From Lumnitzera littorea (Eukaryota; Streptophyta; Magnoliopsida; Myrtales; Combretaceae): DNA of 64,000 nucleotides. The position numbers and the translations under genes are program-made. The stretch lies in assembly GCA_024138015.1 (NCBI GenBank), contig JAMXBB010000011.1, forward strand, positions 40,230,542 through 40,294,541. The letters run 5' to 3'. The notes below the pieces were generated by a model that was given only the letters and a program-made list of their open reading frames with translations, had not been told where the DNA came from and did no database searches. Shown in pieces: positions 44,440 through 56,318 of this stretch (position 1 is its first letter; each line of letters begins with the position of its first letter).

Positions 44440-44870
44440 GATATTATCGAAGGGATTTTCTACTAACTAATCTACTAGAGCTTACCCCTTAACCAAATTC
44501 CAGTTCACGTATATAATGTTGAACTCTGATAGTAACATTTGTCACTTTGAGATTTTACCATTAGGATCGACTTGCCTGCCAAGTACTTCAAGGGTTGTGC
44601 TAAGTCAGCAATTCAACCTGGCAGTAGAATGTGTATTGTTTGAGCTGATGCATTACCTAGACCAATGCACAGCAAGTTCTTTCAATTCTGAATATTTCTA
44701 TTCCCCTTCAATAAATTTCTTGCTTAAGTAATATACAACTCATTGTTCTTCTTCCTCGTCTTTTTGGCCTAGCATACACTCCATGGATTCCGGTAATATT
44801 GCCAGGTATAAAAATAAAGGCTTCCTAAGTTTTGGAGCTACTAAAATTGAAAGGTTCATGAGGTACTCTT
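44440..44870 (-). pseudogene. First RNase H domain of element C
   Basis: On the minus strand TKINWDEQCEQAFTTIKEYL precedes LVAPKLRKPLFLYLAILPES, the connection and start of the usual gypsy RNase H. Then VVYYLSKKFIEGE and a Y-ELE-A-W region continue in broken frames to about 44440. In Tat elements this domain is often degenerate relative to the second RNase H. Confidence 0.7.
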
Positions 44871-45850
44871 TGATCGTTGTAAAGGCTTGCTCGCATTGTT
44901 CGTCCCAATTGATCTTGGTGTTCCTTTTCAACAACTTAAACAAAGGATGACACTTGTTTGTGAGTTGAGATATGAATTGGGCTATGTAGTTTAAACGACC
45001 TAACAAGCCTCTGATTTCTTTAAGTGTATGTAAAGGGGACAAGTCAATTATTGCTTTGACTTTATTAAGGTCTACTTCGATGACTCTTTGGCTGATTATA
45101 AAACCTAACAATTTCCCTAAAGTCACTTCAAAGGTACACTTCCTTAGATTGAGCTTCAACTGGAATTTTCTTAACCTATCAAACAATTTCCTTAGATTAT
45201 CTATATGATTTTCTCCTTCCTTAGACTTTACAATCACATCGTCAACATATACTTCAACTTCTTTTTGCATCATGTCGTGAAAGATTGCCACTATAGCCCT
45301 TTAATAAGTTGCCTTAGCATTTTTGAGTTCAAAAAGCATTACTTTATAGCAAAATGTGCCACAAGTTGTAATAAATGTTGTCTTAGCTTTATTTTCTTTA
45401 GGCATTCGAATCTAATTGTATTCGAAGAACCCATCCATGAATGAGAAAAGATGACTTCTGGCTGTATTATCAACTAAGACGTCAATATGGGGTAAGGGGA
45501 AATTATCTTTAGGAGTTGCTTAGTTGAGGTTGCGAAAATCCACGCATACTCTGACTTTTCCATTCTTCTTCATTACTGGCACAATGTTGGCTACCCACTT
45601 AGGATAATCAGATACCTCGATGAAGCCGACCTTCAGCAATTTTCTAACTTCTTCCTTAATTTTCAACAAGACATCTTGTCAAAACCTTCTTATCTTCTAC
45701 TTTTTAGGTTTGATATCCAATGGTGTAGGTAAGTAGTAGACCACAATTGATGGATCTAGCCCGGGAATATCTTCTTAAGACCATGCAAATACATCTTAGC
45801 ATTCAGATAGTAATGCAGTCATTTTTGCCTTTTGTTCTTCTTTCAAATTC
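44871..45850 (-). pseudogene. Tat-lineage reverse transcriptase, YVDD intact (element C)
   Basis: The frame at 45291-44740 begins MAIFHDMMQKEVEVYVDDVI; YVDD is at 45249-45238 with both metal-binding aspartates kept. It continues LRKCTFEV-LGKLLGFIISQ and IEVDLNKVKAI with LLGRLNYIAQFI, the thumb. Up to about 45850 broken frames show the palm and fingers (K-RMCVDFRNLN-like near 45530, VKKLLxVGFI-like near 45650). RT copies the RNA. The best preserved RT in this window. Confidence 0.85.
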
Positions 45851-46735
45851 CTTCTAATTTTTAATGTTTTGGAGTTATCATCAGTCCTAACATTAACTAT
45901 CTCAGTTGACTCATCGATAAAAATTCTACTCATTTCATATCTTTGCCAACTTTCTTGCACGTCACTGTGGTCATTGATATCATTCTCGACGACTAACCCA
46001 ATAAGGCTAGAAGTGATATCAATGCTTCCATCACCAATCTGTGTGAGGTATCTATGGCCTTTATTCAAAGCATTGGATTGAAGCAAAAAGTATGTAAAAG
46101 AAAGAGTGTGAGTGAGGAAGAAGTGGAGAGAAAGAAAACCGATTCTTATTTAAAAGAAATTCTTTTGAGTACAATGTTCTAAAATAAAGGTAATTATTAC
46201 AAAACTCTATAAAATACTAAACCATAATTCATCATTTACCTAAGAGAAGACTTATTGCTATTCATAGGGATGGAGAACTAGTTCTTTAGATGTTGGGACT
46301 TGTTGGATGGACCAGTTGTTTTATTCCTATTGAAAGCATCTTCTTTGGCAAGTTCTAAATTCTGGAATTTAGCTTGGATGAAAAGTTTTTATAACGGTGG
46401 GAAAGTCATTGAGGTATGATACAATTTGTCACCTCTTTTGCCCCTTGCTTGCATATTTCGTAGCTGATCCACTAAAGTTAAGATGTAACCTAACATAGCC
46501 CATAGGTTCCAAACTGGCCTTCCTTAAATTTCGGCCTCTCATCTTTCTCCTGATCAGTAATCATGCATACCTCTTCAAACATTTGGAGCCCAAAGTCCTC
46601 TTGCTCTTCAATGCCAATATAAGGTATGGTCGTTTCTTTATATATTTCATAATCTTAGTTACCTTGAATCATTATGACCCTACCATTTGAGATGAAATTA
46701 ACCTTTTGATGCAGGCATAAAGGTATGGCTCTTGC
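45796..46735 (-). pseudogene. Protease end and protease-RT linker of element C
   Basis: The linker at 46086-45796 contains the FIDESTEIVNVRTDDNSKTL region with KIRRNLKEEQKAKMTALL, as in Tat polyproteins just before RT. Further right, up to 46735, HLARAIPLCLHQKVNFISNG is the end of the protease (the family wording is ARA-P-SLHQ-VKF). The protease start lies beyond the inserted LTR at 49608-50095. Confidence 0.7.
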
Positions 46736-46741
46736 CAAATG

Positions 46742-49602
46742 TGTAAACCCTAAAGCCAAGCCAAGTAACCATAGGTTTAAGCTTAAAACCCAAGGTTTAG
46801 GGCGATCGGCTAAAGGATCCGATCAAACCCAAATTATAAACTATTTAACAAAATACCAGTAAAAATGACCCTGTAAACTTAAATTTAAGAAAGTGAGTAG
46901 TAAAATAGGAGACTATAAAATTTTCAAATTTTAAGCATAATAACTGCTAATTACCGAAAAGGCAAAAAGTATAATATAATAACTAATAAATTAGTAGAGA
47001 TAGATTATATGTATACTAAAAATTTTAGAATGACCAAAATAATATTTAGGAATGTTCACGTGTACCCTACATGTATTTACGTGTAGATAAAAATACGCGT
47101 AATTGCTAAAATAGGCCGAAAATTAAGTAAATAATTAAAGAAAAATACAAAATAATTATAAAAAAATCAGAAGAAGATAACTGCAACAAGATCAGGTCGT
47201 GACTGAAAAGAAAAAAAATTAACCAATAAGAATTTGCCAAACTAAAAGCCTAAAATCAAGGAAATGGGCAAAATCCCATCAAATTAATGCACATTAATTA
47301 CTATATTTGTCTATAAATAAGGAAAAAATTCTCAGAAGACATTTGGATAGTTTGTGATCTGAGAAAAATCGAAACACAAGAAAAATCGAGAGAAATTCCA
47401 GAAAATAAAAAAAAAAGAAAACTGTGCAAATTAGCAAGGTGAACTAAAACCACCACCCTACACTAGGACCAGCGTCTGGACCGGCCGACAGCCTTGGACC
47501 GGGTTTGGACGGCCAGAAAGCTTTGAACCGGTTAGTCATTTATTCACCCCGATTTTTGTATAATTTTGTAAAATTAGTTATTTTGCCTAGAAAATTATGA
47601 AACTTGTTATTCTGAGGATTTATTGTATGTAGATTTAGGGAAAAATATTGATTTAGTTTAATTATGTCTGGAAATATAGGGTTCTTAAGAAATTGTTCAA
47701 AACCGAGCATGATTAAATCGGAAATTAAATAGGCTTAGGGATGTAGTTTGGGGCTCAAAATTTTTCTGTAGGATTCTCATATGATGTAGAGCAATGCTAT
47801 GAAGCCCTTTTTTTTAAATTAATTTTCAAAAATTTAAAGTTAATTTTTAGCCCTAAAATGATGGTAAAATTGGGTGATTTGGGATTAATTAGGTAATTAG
47901 GATGTTAATTACTGATTTGGATCTTGATTAGATGATTAAGGAAGTTAATCTCTGCAGTGGAACCCTAATCCTAGCTTTTAGGTACTAATTATGGTTAATT
48001 AGGGAAATTAGGTAAAGAATATGAGAAATTAGGAATATGTGAAAATATAAATTACTAAATTTAAAAAAATAAAGTTATTTAGATAATATTATAATTGAAA
48101 TCAGAAAAATAATAAATCTGAATTAATACTTAATTTTAAGTAAATATCTTAAAATGTAAGATTTTTACACATCGGGAATAAATTTGATATCCCAATTAGG
48201 GTTAGTGTGTACCGAATAGTTAGAATACCAAAATTTCGACCCAGTAGGATATTTGAATACTCGAGCATAAGGTGATTAATGTCACATTGGGATTCGAGCC
48301 TAATTACGACTTAGGAATTAAAACTAAAATCTAGTTTAGGAGCCGAACCCCGAAATAAAATACAACGAATTATTAATACGTTGTAGGTATACATGAGGAA
48401 AATGAGTTACATTATAAATTAGAATAAGAATCCATAAAAATAAGTACTAAAAGGACCTCTTTGCATTATAGGACACCCAGAAACAAATCAACTGGCAATT
48501 TGAGGATCGAGCGATCGAGCAAATTCAAGTAAGTTGGGTTATTGCTTATTGTAATAGAGTACTAGTTTTGTAGTGCTCGGAGACTTAGGCTTGTATATGC
48601 TTGTGATTGTAAGTAGTTTGCGCATGTGTTTGATGTATCTGAATTCGTGCTGGAATTTGTGCTGTGAGTGATTTTGTGACTGATTTAATTGGTATGAACT
48701 TATTTGAAAACCTTAACCGGAATTTAATCTTAGTCGACTGTAATAACCGAAAACGTCATGCATTGCAACCCGTTAGGGGATCATAGGACTCTCCAACCAA
48801 ATACCGACCCCTTCGAAAGGGATAGCGCAGGATTGCAAAATGGTCCCTTCTTCATCCTCAGTCGAACTAAGTGACAGGAGAGGAGGTCGCGGCGGGGGTG
48901 AAGTCAATGGTTCGAAGGTAGTCGCGGGAGGAGCGAGGTCTCCATTGCACAAGCCTGGGTTTAGTTGTGAGCTGCTGCATAACATGGAACTCCTCAACCC
49001 GGATCGGAGCGGGTGAAATTTCTCTGATTTCACAACGGACCGTACTACGTTGTGCGATGACACTTGATTGTTGCATTGCATGAAAATAATTGTTTGATAA
49101 CCCTGTTTGTGCTTGTATGCATTCATGAGTCTCCAATTCAACTTACTGAGCTGTAATTGCTCATACCCTTATAGATCCTTTTGCAGATTCTGATTTGTAA
49201 TCTCTTTAAGTACCATGCCGCCCTACAATTATCCAGAGGTTAGTCTTTTTGAAGCTAGGGGTGTGAGGATCAAGTTATTTAGCATAATGTGTAACTAGAC
49301 TGACCTTGTAGTTAAAGGTTGAAGACTGTTAGTTATTCTGTAAATTAGTAAACTGTAGTTATTATGTAAATCTTCCTGAGAAGCTCTGTGGACTTATTTA
49401 TATGATTATCTATGTTTAATAGTAATTTGAGTTACTTATCATATTTGTAGTATAATCATTAATCGAATTGTTTACTTCAAAGCGAGTGGTCGTCGACGCC
49501 TTGTGTAGATTATCTCTATGGTAGGAACTGTGAGGCCAGTTTCTTTCATAGAATGGTTTACACGGCGGGACTGTTGCGACTTCGCGACTTCGGGGCGTAA
49601 CA
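46742..49602 (+). mobile_element. Del/Tekay-type solo LTR, 2861 bp, in the protease of element C
   Basis: It begins TGTAAACCCTAAAGCC and ends CGGGGCGTAACA, with a perfect 5-bp duplication AAATG at 46737-46741 and 49603-49607. Taking it out restores the protease segment PWIHLARAIP in frame. TATAAATA at 47312-47319 marks the promoter. The end (C/T)GGGGCGTAACA is typical of Del/Tekay LTRs, which are of this length. No internal region is present. The frames at 48773-49141 are chance frames in its GC-richer third quarter. Confidence 0.9.
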
Positions 49603-49607
49603 AAATG

Positions 49608-50095
49608 TATCCAAGGTTTACTGGGATATCCAAGACTTAGAATCGGATGTTGAAAGTTTATGGTCCAATATCAACCAGTAAATCGATCTCCCCTATAATT
49701 TCTCTTTTGGACCCATCAAAAGCCTTAACTATCATTGAACTTGGCTTGATAGCGATCGTATCAATGCTCAATAGATCTAAAGTAGCGAGAGGGCAAACAT
49801 TCAAGGATGATCCATTGTCGATGAGTACTCTTGTTGTGATGATGTTGTTTACCCTCACTATTATGAAGAGAGGCTTGGCATGTTGGTTACCTTCTTCACC
49901 CAGTTCCTCGGTGGAAAAAGAAATTTGATCCATAGTAAGCATAGAGTTATTGACAAACCCTACTCTTTCAGCCAATATTTTGTGAGGGACATTGACTTCC
50001 CTTAATGTTCTGAACAAAGCTTCCCGATGCAATTCTGATGCCATCAATAAACTCATGAGAAATATTTTTGCTGGAGTCATAGAGAGTTGATCCAT
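49608..50095 (-). pseudogene. Tat-lineage aspartic protease, N-terminal part (element C)
   Basis: The frame reads ASELHREALFRTLREVNVPH, then RVLIDNGSSLNVCPLATLDL, where D-N-G-S is the active-site loop of Tat proteases, followed by VKAFDGSKREIIGEIDLLVD. Downstream toward 49608 comes VLDI-VNLGYP-like wording. This is the N-terminal two thirds; the remaining third is at 46650-46735, beyond the solo LTR. Confidence 0.85.
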
Positions 50096-50869
50096 TATTT
50101 TATATTCATTAGACTTGATTATTTTAGTGAAGGCAAACGACGCTTTTTCATATTTAATCGGTTCATTATTTGGCCTTTCCAGTACAGTTTTCTATTTTAG
50201 GTCCTCCCTCAAGTCATAAATTCTACCAAAGTGGGTAATCCCTCCCATGAGCGAGCTCGATTGTCCTTAATTTATTGCCTAGTAGTTGAAAGGGGTAGTT
50301 TTATAATTTTCAAGGGCTATAGGCACGTGAAAGGTGTACCTTTTGGTCTATGGACTTTGCTTCTCCTCTTATTTGTAGAATCTATAAACCCTAAGCTCTC
50401 GATTGGAATCGATCATGTTGATGGCGAGATCTAAGTCAACAAATATTATATTGATGATAGGCCCGTAATTAAGCAAGGGGTTGTTGTTGATGTTTGGAAT
50501 TGAAGCCTCTATGAAGTCTAGTTGGACTATGCCCTCATCAATTAAATCCTGAATTTTATTTCTTAATCTCTAACATGAGTCTATTGAATAACTTACTTAC
50601 CCTAGATGATACTGACACCTTGCATTAGGATAAAAAAAATCTTGGCCTGTACCTTTCATTAAGAGCTTCAGAATGGAGCAGATTATCCTTTCTTAGTTTT
50701 TCAAGTATCAAACTAAGTGGAATGGGTATTTTAGTGAACTGCCTTGGGGCCTTACTAACTTGCAGTTGGCTTCTATACTGTTATTGAGCTGGCGAAGGAT
50801 TTACCCTGAAAGAGACTCGGGTGTTAGGTCTAGTATTTGAATTGACCATGCTAATAGTAACTTCTATAG
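50096..50869 (-). pseudogene. gag-protease linker of element C
   Basis: Minus-strand fragments such as IKKIQDLIDEGIVQLDFIEA near 50500 match the small conserved segment (LR--IQ-LID-G-I-F) between gag and protease in Tat elements. The rest is broken. Confidence 0.6.
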
Positions 50870-51420
50870 GCTTGCTGGTTGTGGGTTTAGTAGAGGGTCA
50901 TTTTCTATCTAATGGTTCTTATAGCTTGTCGATGGAGACACCACTTTCAATCTAATACCCTACTGCTACTACTTCTGTAAAACTAGAAGAGGCTTGCCCG
51001 ATCAGGTGAGAGAAGTAGGTAGTGTTGACAAAAGTTCAAGTTAGCTCTTTCTCAATCATAGGGGTAGATACCCTTGTAGCAAAGGACCTCCACTTTTGGG
51101 CATATTCTTTAAAATATTTATTATGCCTCTTCCTCAAGGCAACTAAGTCCATCATAGTCAGCACCACTTCAACATTGAACCTATATTACTCATAAAATGC
51201 CCTAGCCAACTTCTTCCACATGTTTATCTAGTTCAGGTCCAATTAAGTGTACCAAGTCAAAGTGAGGCCCGTTAAGTGTCTTGAAAAGTTTGGACCATAA
51301 GTAGGTCATATTGCACATACTTGCCCATCTTACGTATCTATAGCCTGGTGTGCAATTTAGGGCACCCAGTCCCATTGTACTTCTGAAAGTTAGGCACTTT
51401 AAATTTCTCTAAGAAGCTTC
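50870..51420 (-). pseudogene. Tat-lineage gag capsid core (element C)
   Basis: The minus strand reads WKKLARAFYE, RFNVEVVLTMMDLVALRKR, NKYFKEYAQKWRSFATRVST and EKELT-TFVNTTYFSHLIGQ, then FTEVVAVGY-IESGVSIDKL. This is the capsid order of Tat gag (LA--F--QY, T---L----K---E-FKEYAQRWR, F---L---Y---LIG, F-D-V--GE-IE-G). Gag would form the particle. Stops appear in the same places as Trp and Gln residues. The frame is otherwise straight. Confidence 0.8.
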
Positions 51421-53770
51421 CATAGTCATAAGTAGAAAAGTCTGTTATACCAGGTTGCTCAAATCTATCATTCCCTTTACGTATTTTCATCTTTTTAGTG
51501 ATTTGTTGGGTCAATCATCTTTCAAGCTCTTTCAATCGGTCCTAATCAACTTCAGGCTTTGGATTGACTAGAAATGAGTAAGTGTTTTGCTCGAAAGTCG
51601 GGTTGACCTTCAGATAGACCCCTTCTGTCCCAAAGGATTCAAAAGTTTGATTGACTTTAACGTAGGCTTCTTCCACTTCGATGGGTAGGGCTTCAATGTT
51701 TTTTCCATATCAGGCTTTGGAGTTTTCTTCATTTGATAAAGCTATGGACCTAAGCAAGGCAATACTATCGCAAGGAAGTTTAGTTGATCTACAATCTTCC
51801 CTACTATTCATTCCAAAGAATGGAACTTTAGCTCTATGGGATCAACAATTTTAGGGTTGACACTGCTGTTATTGGTGTTGGTGTTGTCATTTCCTTAGTT
51901 GCCCATTCTGGTTTGAGAGTAGATTTGGATAAGACTTCTTTAGAGGGTTTGATGCTTGGGAGCTATCTTGGCGACCTAGTTTAAGATCACTTCTCAACAA
52001 GTAAGTACATAAATATTTTTTCTTTTAAAAAAGAGATGAATGAAAAACAAAAAATGTAAAGGAATGCAAAGATGCATGGCATACGGATGTAGAGAAATAG
52101 AATCAACGAATAACTAGTAAGATGGTAATTTCATTATTTTTATAGCTTTTTGAGTTCCCTTTTACATTATTTGAAAAAGAAAATACATTTGTTTCTCAAG
52201 AGAAGCATTCCTATCTCTATGTTCTTATAACGCTTCGTAGGCGTTCCTTTTTTTTGCTTATTGGGTCTTACTGGTGCTTCATTCCTCTTTTTTAGGCTAG
52301 GCTCTTCTATTTCTTCAAGTTCTTTAAACCTTTTCTAGGTCATCCTCAATTGATGTTCTAAGGCCCAAGAACATTGTCTTGATTCCTAAAAGAGATCTTC
52401 CCACATGTTCTGCTCTTCATAGATTACTTCTACATGGGCTTATACTTGGTCTATATAGGTCTTGATTTCAGAATGTGGTTTAGTTGGTGTGGTTTGGATG
52501 ACCTCTGATGCTTAATACTGGATCTCCGCTACCTTATGGAGTTGATCATACAAATATTCTTTAGTGACCCAATGCTTGTCTGCTTCTCTTAGCTACTCTC
52601 TTAAATCGATGTTTAGGTTGATAGTCTTTATTTCCCATAACTATGTGATTGCTTAGAGTTTGGACATCTTTTGTGGTAGTGGAATCTAAAGGTCTTCATA
52701 ATCCAAGGTCGTGATATCTAGCGGAAGCTTGTAAACTATATCTTAGATACCTCCAAATTGTCTGATCATATTGTTAGGGTAATAGCTTATGCACAATTTC
52801 ATCCTGATTAGGGGTATTGTTTGATAATTTTTACAAACTAGGATTACCTTTTTAAAGTTGCTCTATCTTGCTATATATAAGATATCAGCAACTTGGAAAT
52901 TTCTCAATACTTCTACCCAACAGTAAGTGGATTTTTCTTCTAAGCGATGGACCTTATCGATAAAAGAATCGATCAGATCAATATTATGAGAAAATTCTCC
53001 TCGGATCGAATCAAATCAAGCCCATAACATTTCATGTAGCTCACAAACCACACAGTCAGTAATGCCATGCTGGTTTTTAGCACACCATTTTCCTTTTCTT
53101 TCAAAATATTGAGGCTTCTGATATGTTCTGTAAGAAGGGATGAGACATATGATTTGCCTTCAAGAAACTAACCCACTAACTCAGCGACCTTAAAATGGAT
53201 GAGGAACTTTCCATTAGGGAAAAGGAGAGTCTTGAATGCAGCTAGGATAAAGGCTTTTATTTTGTTCTATCTTGAATCTTTGAGATTGCTACAGAAGATG
53301 CCCCATTGGTTGGATTTAGGCTTAATGGTGAACTAGGCTTTTAAGTTTTCTAATTTGATGTAGTTCCCATTATAACTTCTAAAGGCTTTATTCACTTCAA
53401 CTTTTTTGATCCCCAAGAATCTTAAAAAGGCATTTAACAAGTCCACTTCCAAATTTGGGGTATATATATTTTCCAAAGAAAGGGCTTAAAGTAATTGAGT
53501 ATACTCTTCAAGTGTTGAATTAATCAGATGAGGCCTAACTTGAAAAGCCACTTCCTTGGGTTCCTAAAAATTGGTCAAGGCCTTAATTAAATTAATCTCC
53601 ATTTTCACCTTGGGAAGTGATAGAATGGGCCTGATCTTGTTGATGATGATCTCTTGTTCACTCAGATTGAAGTGTCGAAACCATCGGTCTAAGATGGGCT
53701 TGCCAACAAACTTTTCCCTGAAGTGGATAGAGTTAGATGAATAGGCAATTTCCTAATCTAAATTACAAAA
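51421..53770 (-). pseudogene. Long N-terminal gag region of element C
   Basis: Tat gag ORFs have a long N-terminal domain. Here broken minus-strand frames between 53500 and 52880 resemble it: KIYTPNLEVDLLNAFLRFLG-like, then a helix with VAELVG, KSYVSSLLTEHIRSLNILKE and ALLTVWFVSYMKCYGLDLIR. The family analogue is I-AE--RSL---R and LL--WF-SH. I recall that Pfam names it DUF7745, but could not check. From 52450 to 52150 a Glu/Lys/Gln-rich coil-like frame follows, then a Pro/Thr-rich part to 51420. Confidence 0.5.
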
Positions 53771-54315
53771 GAAAAAATATGTTATAAGATTGGCCGAACA
53801 TTATTTACAATAACGAAACCTATTTACAACAATTCTATGTTTACAACACATTAAAATTACAAAGGAAATCAAGGCAACTCCAAGCAATTATATATTTTCA
53901 TTCCCATCTTGCTTGATTATTCGTCAATTCTAGATGTCATGAATGCATAAAGGTTGAGTTATAAAGGTTCTTAAGCATATGTAACCTCATGTATTGAAGA
54001 TTGCTTTCATTGGTCACATTAAGCTTAAGTGGGGTGGCCTAATTAACTCCGAGCAATGGTTACACTACAGCACCCAGAGCCTACATAATGGCCCCCCATC
54101 CTAAGTGCCTAATACGGTCTGGGTTTGACCATTTCTATTATACATTTGTGGAAAAATAAATTCCTCCTTTAAAAAAAAAAACAAAAACCTACAAAAATGT
54201 TAGTTATGGCACAAATAATAATGAATTAACAAACGAATAAGTAAATTACATTTAGTATGGTGATTTTTAGAGATTAATTTTAATTTGAAAAGTTAAATGG
54301 CTAATGCTCTTAACG

Positions 54316-54333
54316 TCCTTGGTGAAGTTGCCA
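54316..54333 (-). other. Primer-binding site of element C, Arg-tRNA-like, decayed
   Basis: The minus strand reads TGGCAACTTCACCAAGGA. The canonical Arg-tRNA site of Tat elements is TGGCGACTCCACTGGGGA. Of 18 positions 13 match, and the differences are mainly G-to-A and C-to-T. It borders the right LTR's inner end. Confidence 0.6.
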
Positions 54334-56318
54334 AGCTATTAAGCTTGATTTTTCTCTCTCAATTTTATATAAATTAGTCTTCTTCAAATTAATCAGTATT
54401 AAACCCTACTTGTTCATATTGACCCTCAACTAAGGTTTAAAGAAAACTAGTTTTTTTATATTTTGAAAATTGTTTAGATTCGCCACTCGATTGAAGTTAA
54501 GGAAAATAGTTAAATTATAATTAATTGGGTGGATTGGTTATAATTTTGCTATTGGTCTTCTCAATTAAACTAATTTTATAAATAATTTTCAAGCTAGAGA
54601 AACAAGTTTGGGGGTTAGGATTTTTAAACCTTTATGGATACTAATAACTTTTTAAATTTAATCTTAATCTTAAAATCACCTTTCAAAAAAGACTATTCTA
54701 TCAAATGAAAATCGATTTGTTAGTTAATGAAGTGAATTAAGTGATTTAAACTAAAAAAAGAAAAGGTTTTCTCATTTTTTACCATCATCTCGTAGGTGCC
54801 TACGTACCCGCTATTTAGGATTAAACATATATAGTTCTTTTAACGAAAACTTTAATAGATTAATTAATTTTAGTTTCGAAAAAAAGGTCAAGTATACATT
54901 TTTACTCAGTTCAATTTTTTAAGGAAATTATTCCAAAAGGTCTTAATCGGGGTTTATTTTTGGAAGTTCTAAATAAGATCCTAATTTTAAAAAAGTTCCA
55001 TTCATTTTATTTATTAAAAAAAAAACTAATTTTTTTCTAAGTGGCAAAATCTTTTTTTTTTTAATTATTTGATCTATTTAGTTTATTTTATTTTCTATTT
55101 CTATTTTATTGTTTATTATTATTATTTTTCCTTTTGTTTTAACTACATAAAAAAAAAAACTAAACTTAGCCCCCTTTTTGTTTTGTTTCCTTTTCCTTTT
55201 TCTTTTTCTTCTCTTTTCTTCCTTCTCTTTTCTTTTTTTTTTTTTCTTTCGATTACATTACCATTTACATTTACATAAATAAATAAAAAGAAAAAAGAAA
55301 AAAATATATATGTATATAAGAGAAAGGGTCAGACTTGGATCTTTTACATAAGTCTAGAGCATGGATCTAGGTTGTAGTTGAAGAAGATTGCAGCGACTCC
55401 TAAGGGACGGTTCTGAGTGTTCAAAGCTCCCAAACGACTGGGGAATCGGGTTTTTGTGGCTTTCGAATTGGATTAGCGGAGGGTAAGGTAAAATGGCTGT
55501 CGAAGAAAGTTAAGGTGGTTGGAATGGTTTTTAGTTATGGTAGTCAACGACGGTGGAGCTACGATTACAGTAATGGCTGTTGGGTTCAAGAGAGGTGTCG
55601 CGTTGAAGGTTTAAGGTGGCGAGGAGTTCGACCATGGGATTAGTTTGGGCTTAAGGCGGTGGCTCACGATAGTTTATAAGTGAAGGTCTCGGTGGTTAAG
55701 GGTTATGAGTGGATACGGTAAGGTACGGGGTTTTAGTTAGGTTTGAGTGCTAGGGACCTAAGAAGCTTAGCTACGGTGTTGGCTTGGTTCAACAATCTAC
55801 TAAAACCAAGCTTTAAGCTAGAGAGAGACAACATCGAACCTAGAGAGAGAAAGAGTTCGAGTGCACATGTTGGATAGATTTTTATGATCATTCATGTCTA
55901 GAACATTTGTTAAAGCTCTTATTTATACTGCTCGAATCATCAAATGACAAAGGTAAGTCCAAAGATGCCATGAATTTGAAACATTAAAGCTTGGGTTTGA
56001 CTTTAAAATTGACTACAAATTCATGCTAATTGTTGGTCAATACTCAGCTTAAGTGTGTTAATACTTGCCTTAAAGTGACATAGAAGCTTCAATTCTTACT
56101 CAATTAGTCCAGATTCAATAGATTATTTCAAAAGCATAAATCATGGATCTTGACTTTTTTGAATCTTTAATAGACAATTCAAAATAAGAAATGGAAGAAT
56201 CTGGTCGTAAAAATGGTACAGATTGGAAATATTCCAAATCTATTTCGTAATTTCACAAAATGTTCATGAAACAATTAAATAAAAAGTGGGGGGAGGGGGC
56301 AAAAATTAGGTGTCTACA
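54334..56318 (-). mobile_element. 5' LTR of Tat-type element C, with an internal deletion
   Basis: It ends on the plus strand at AATTAGGTGTCTACA (56318), so on the minus strand it starts TGTAGACACC. It matches 38599-41193 over almost its entire length but is about 610 bp shorter: the segment matching 40525-41150 of the left LTR is missing just before the right end (junction near 56255). This is a deletion in U3. The flank AACCT against GATCT on the other side matches at three of five positions. Confidence 0.8.

Noticed and set aside
48773..49141. Two overlapping minus-strand frames with a Pro/Ser-rich end
   Set aside because: They lie wholly inside the solo LTR at 46742-49602, in opposite direction to its TATA box.
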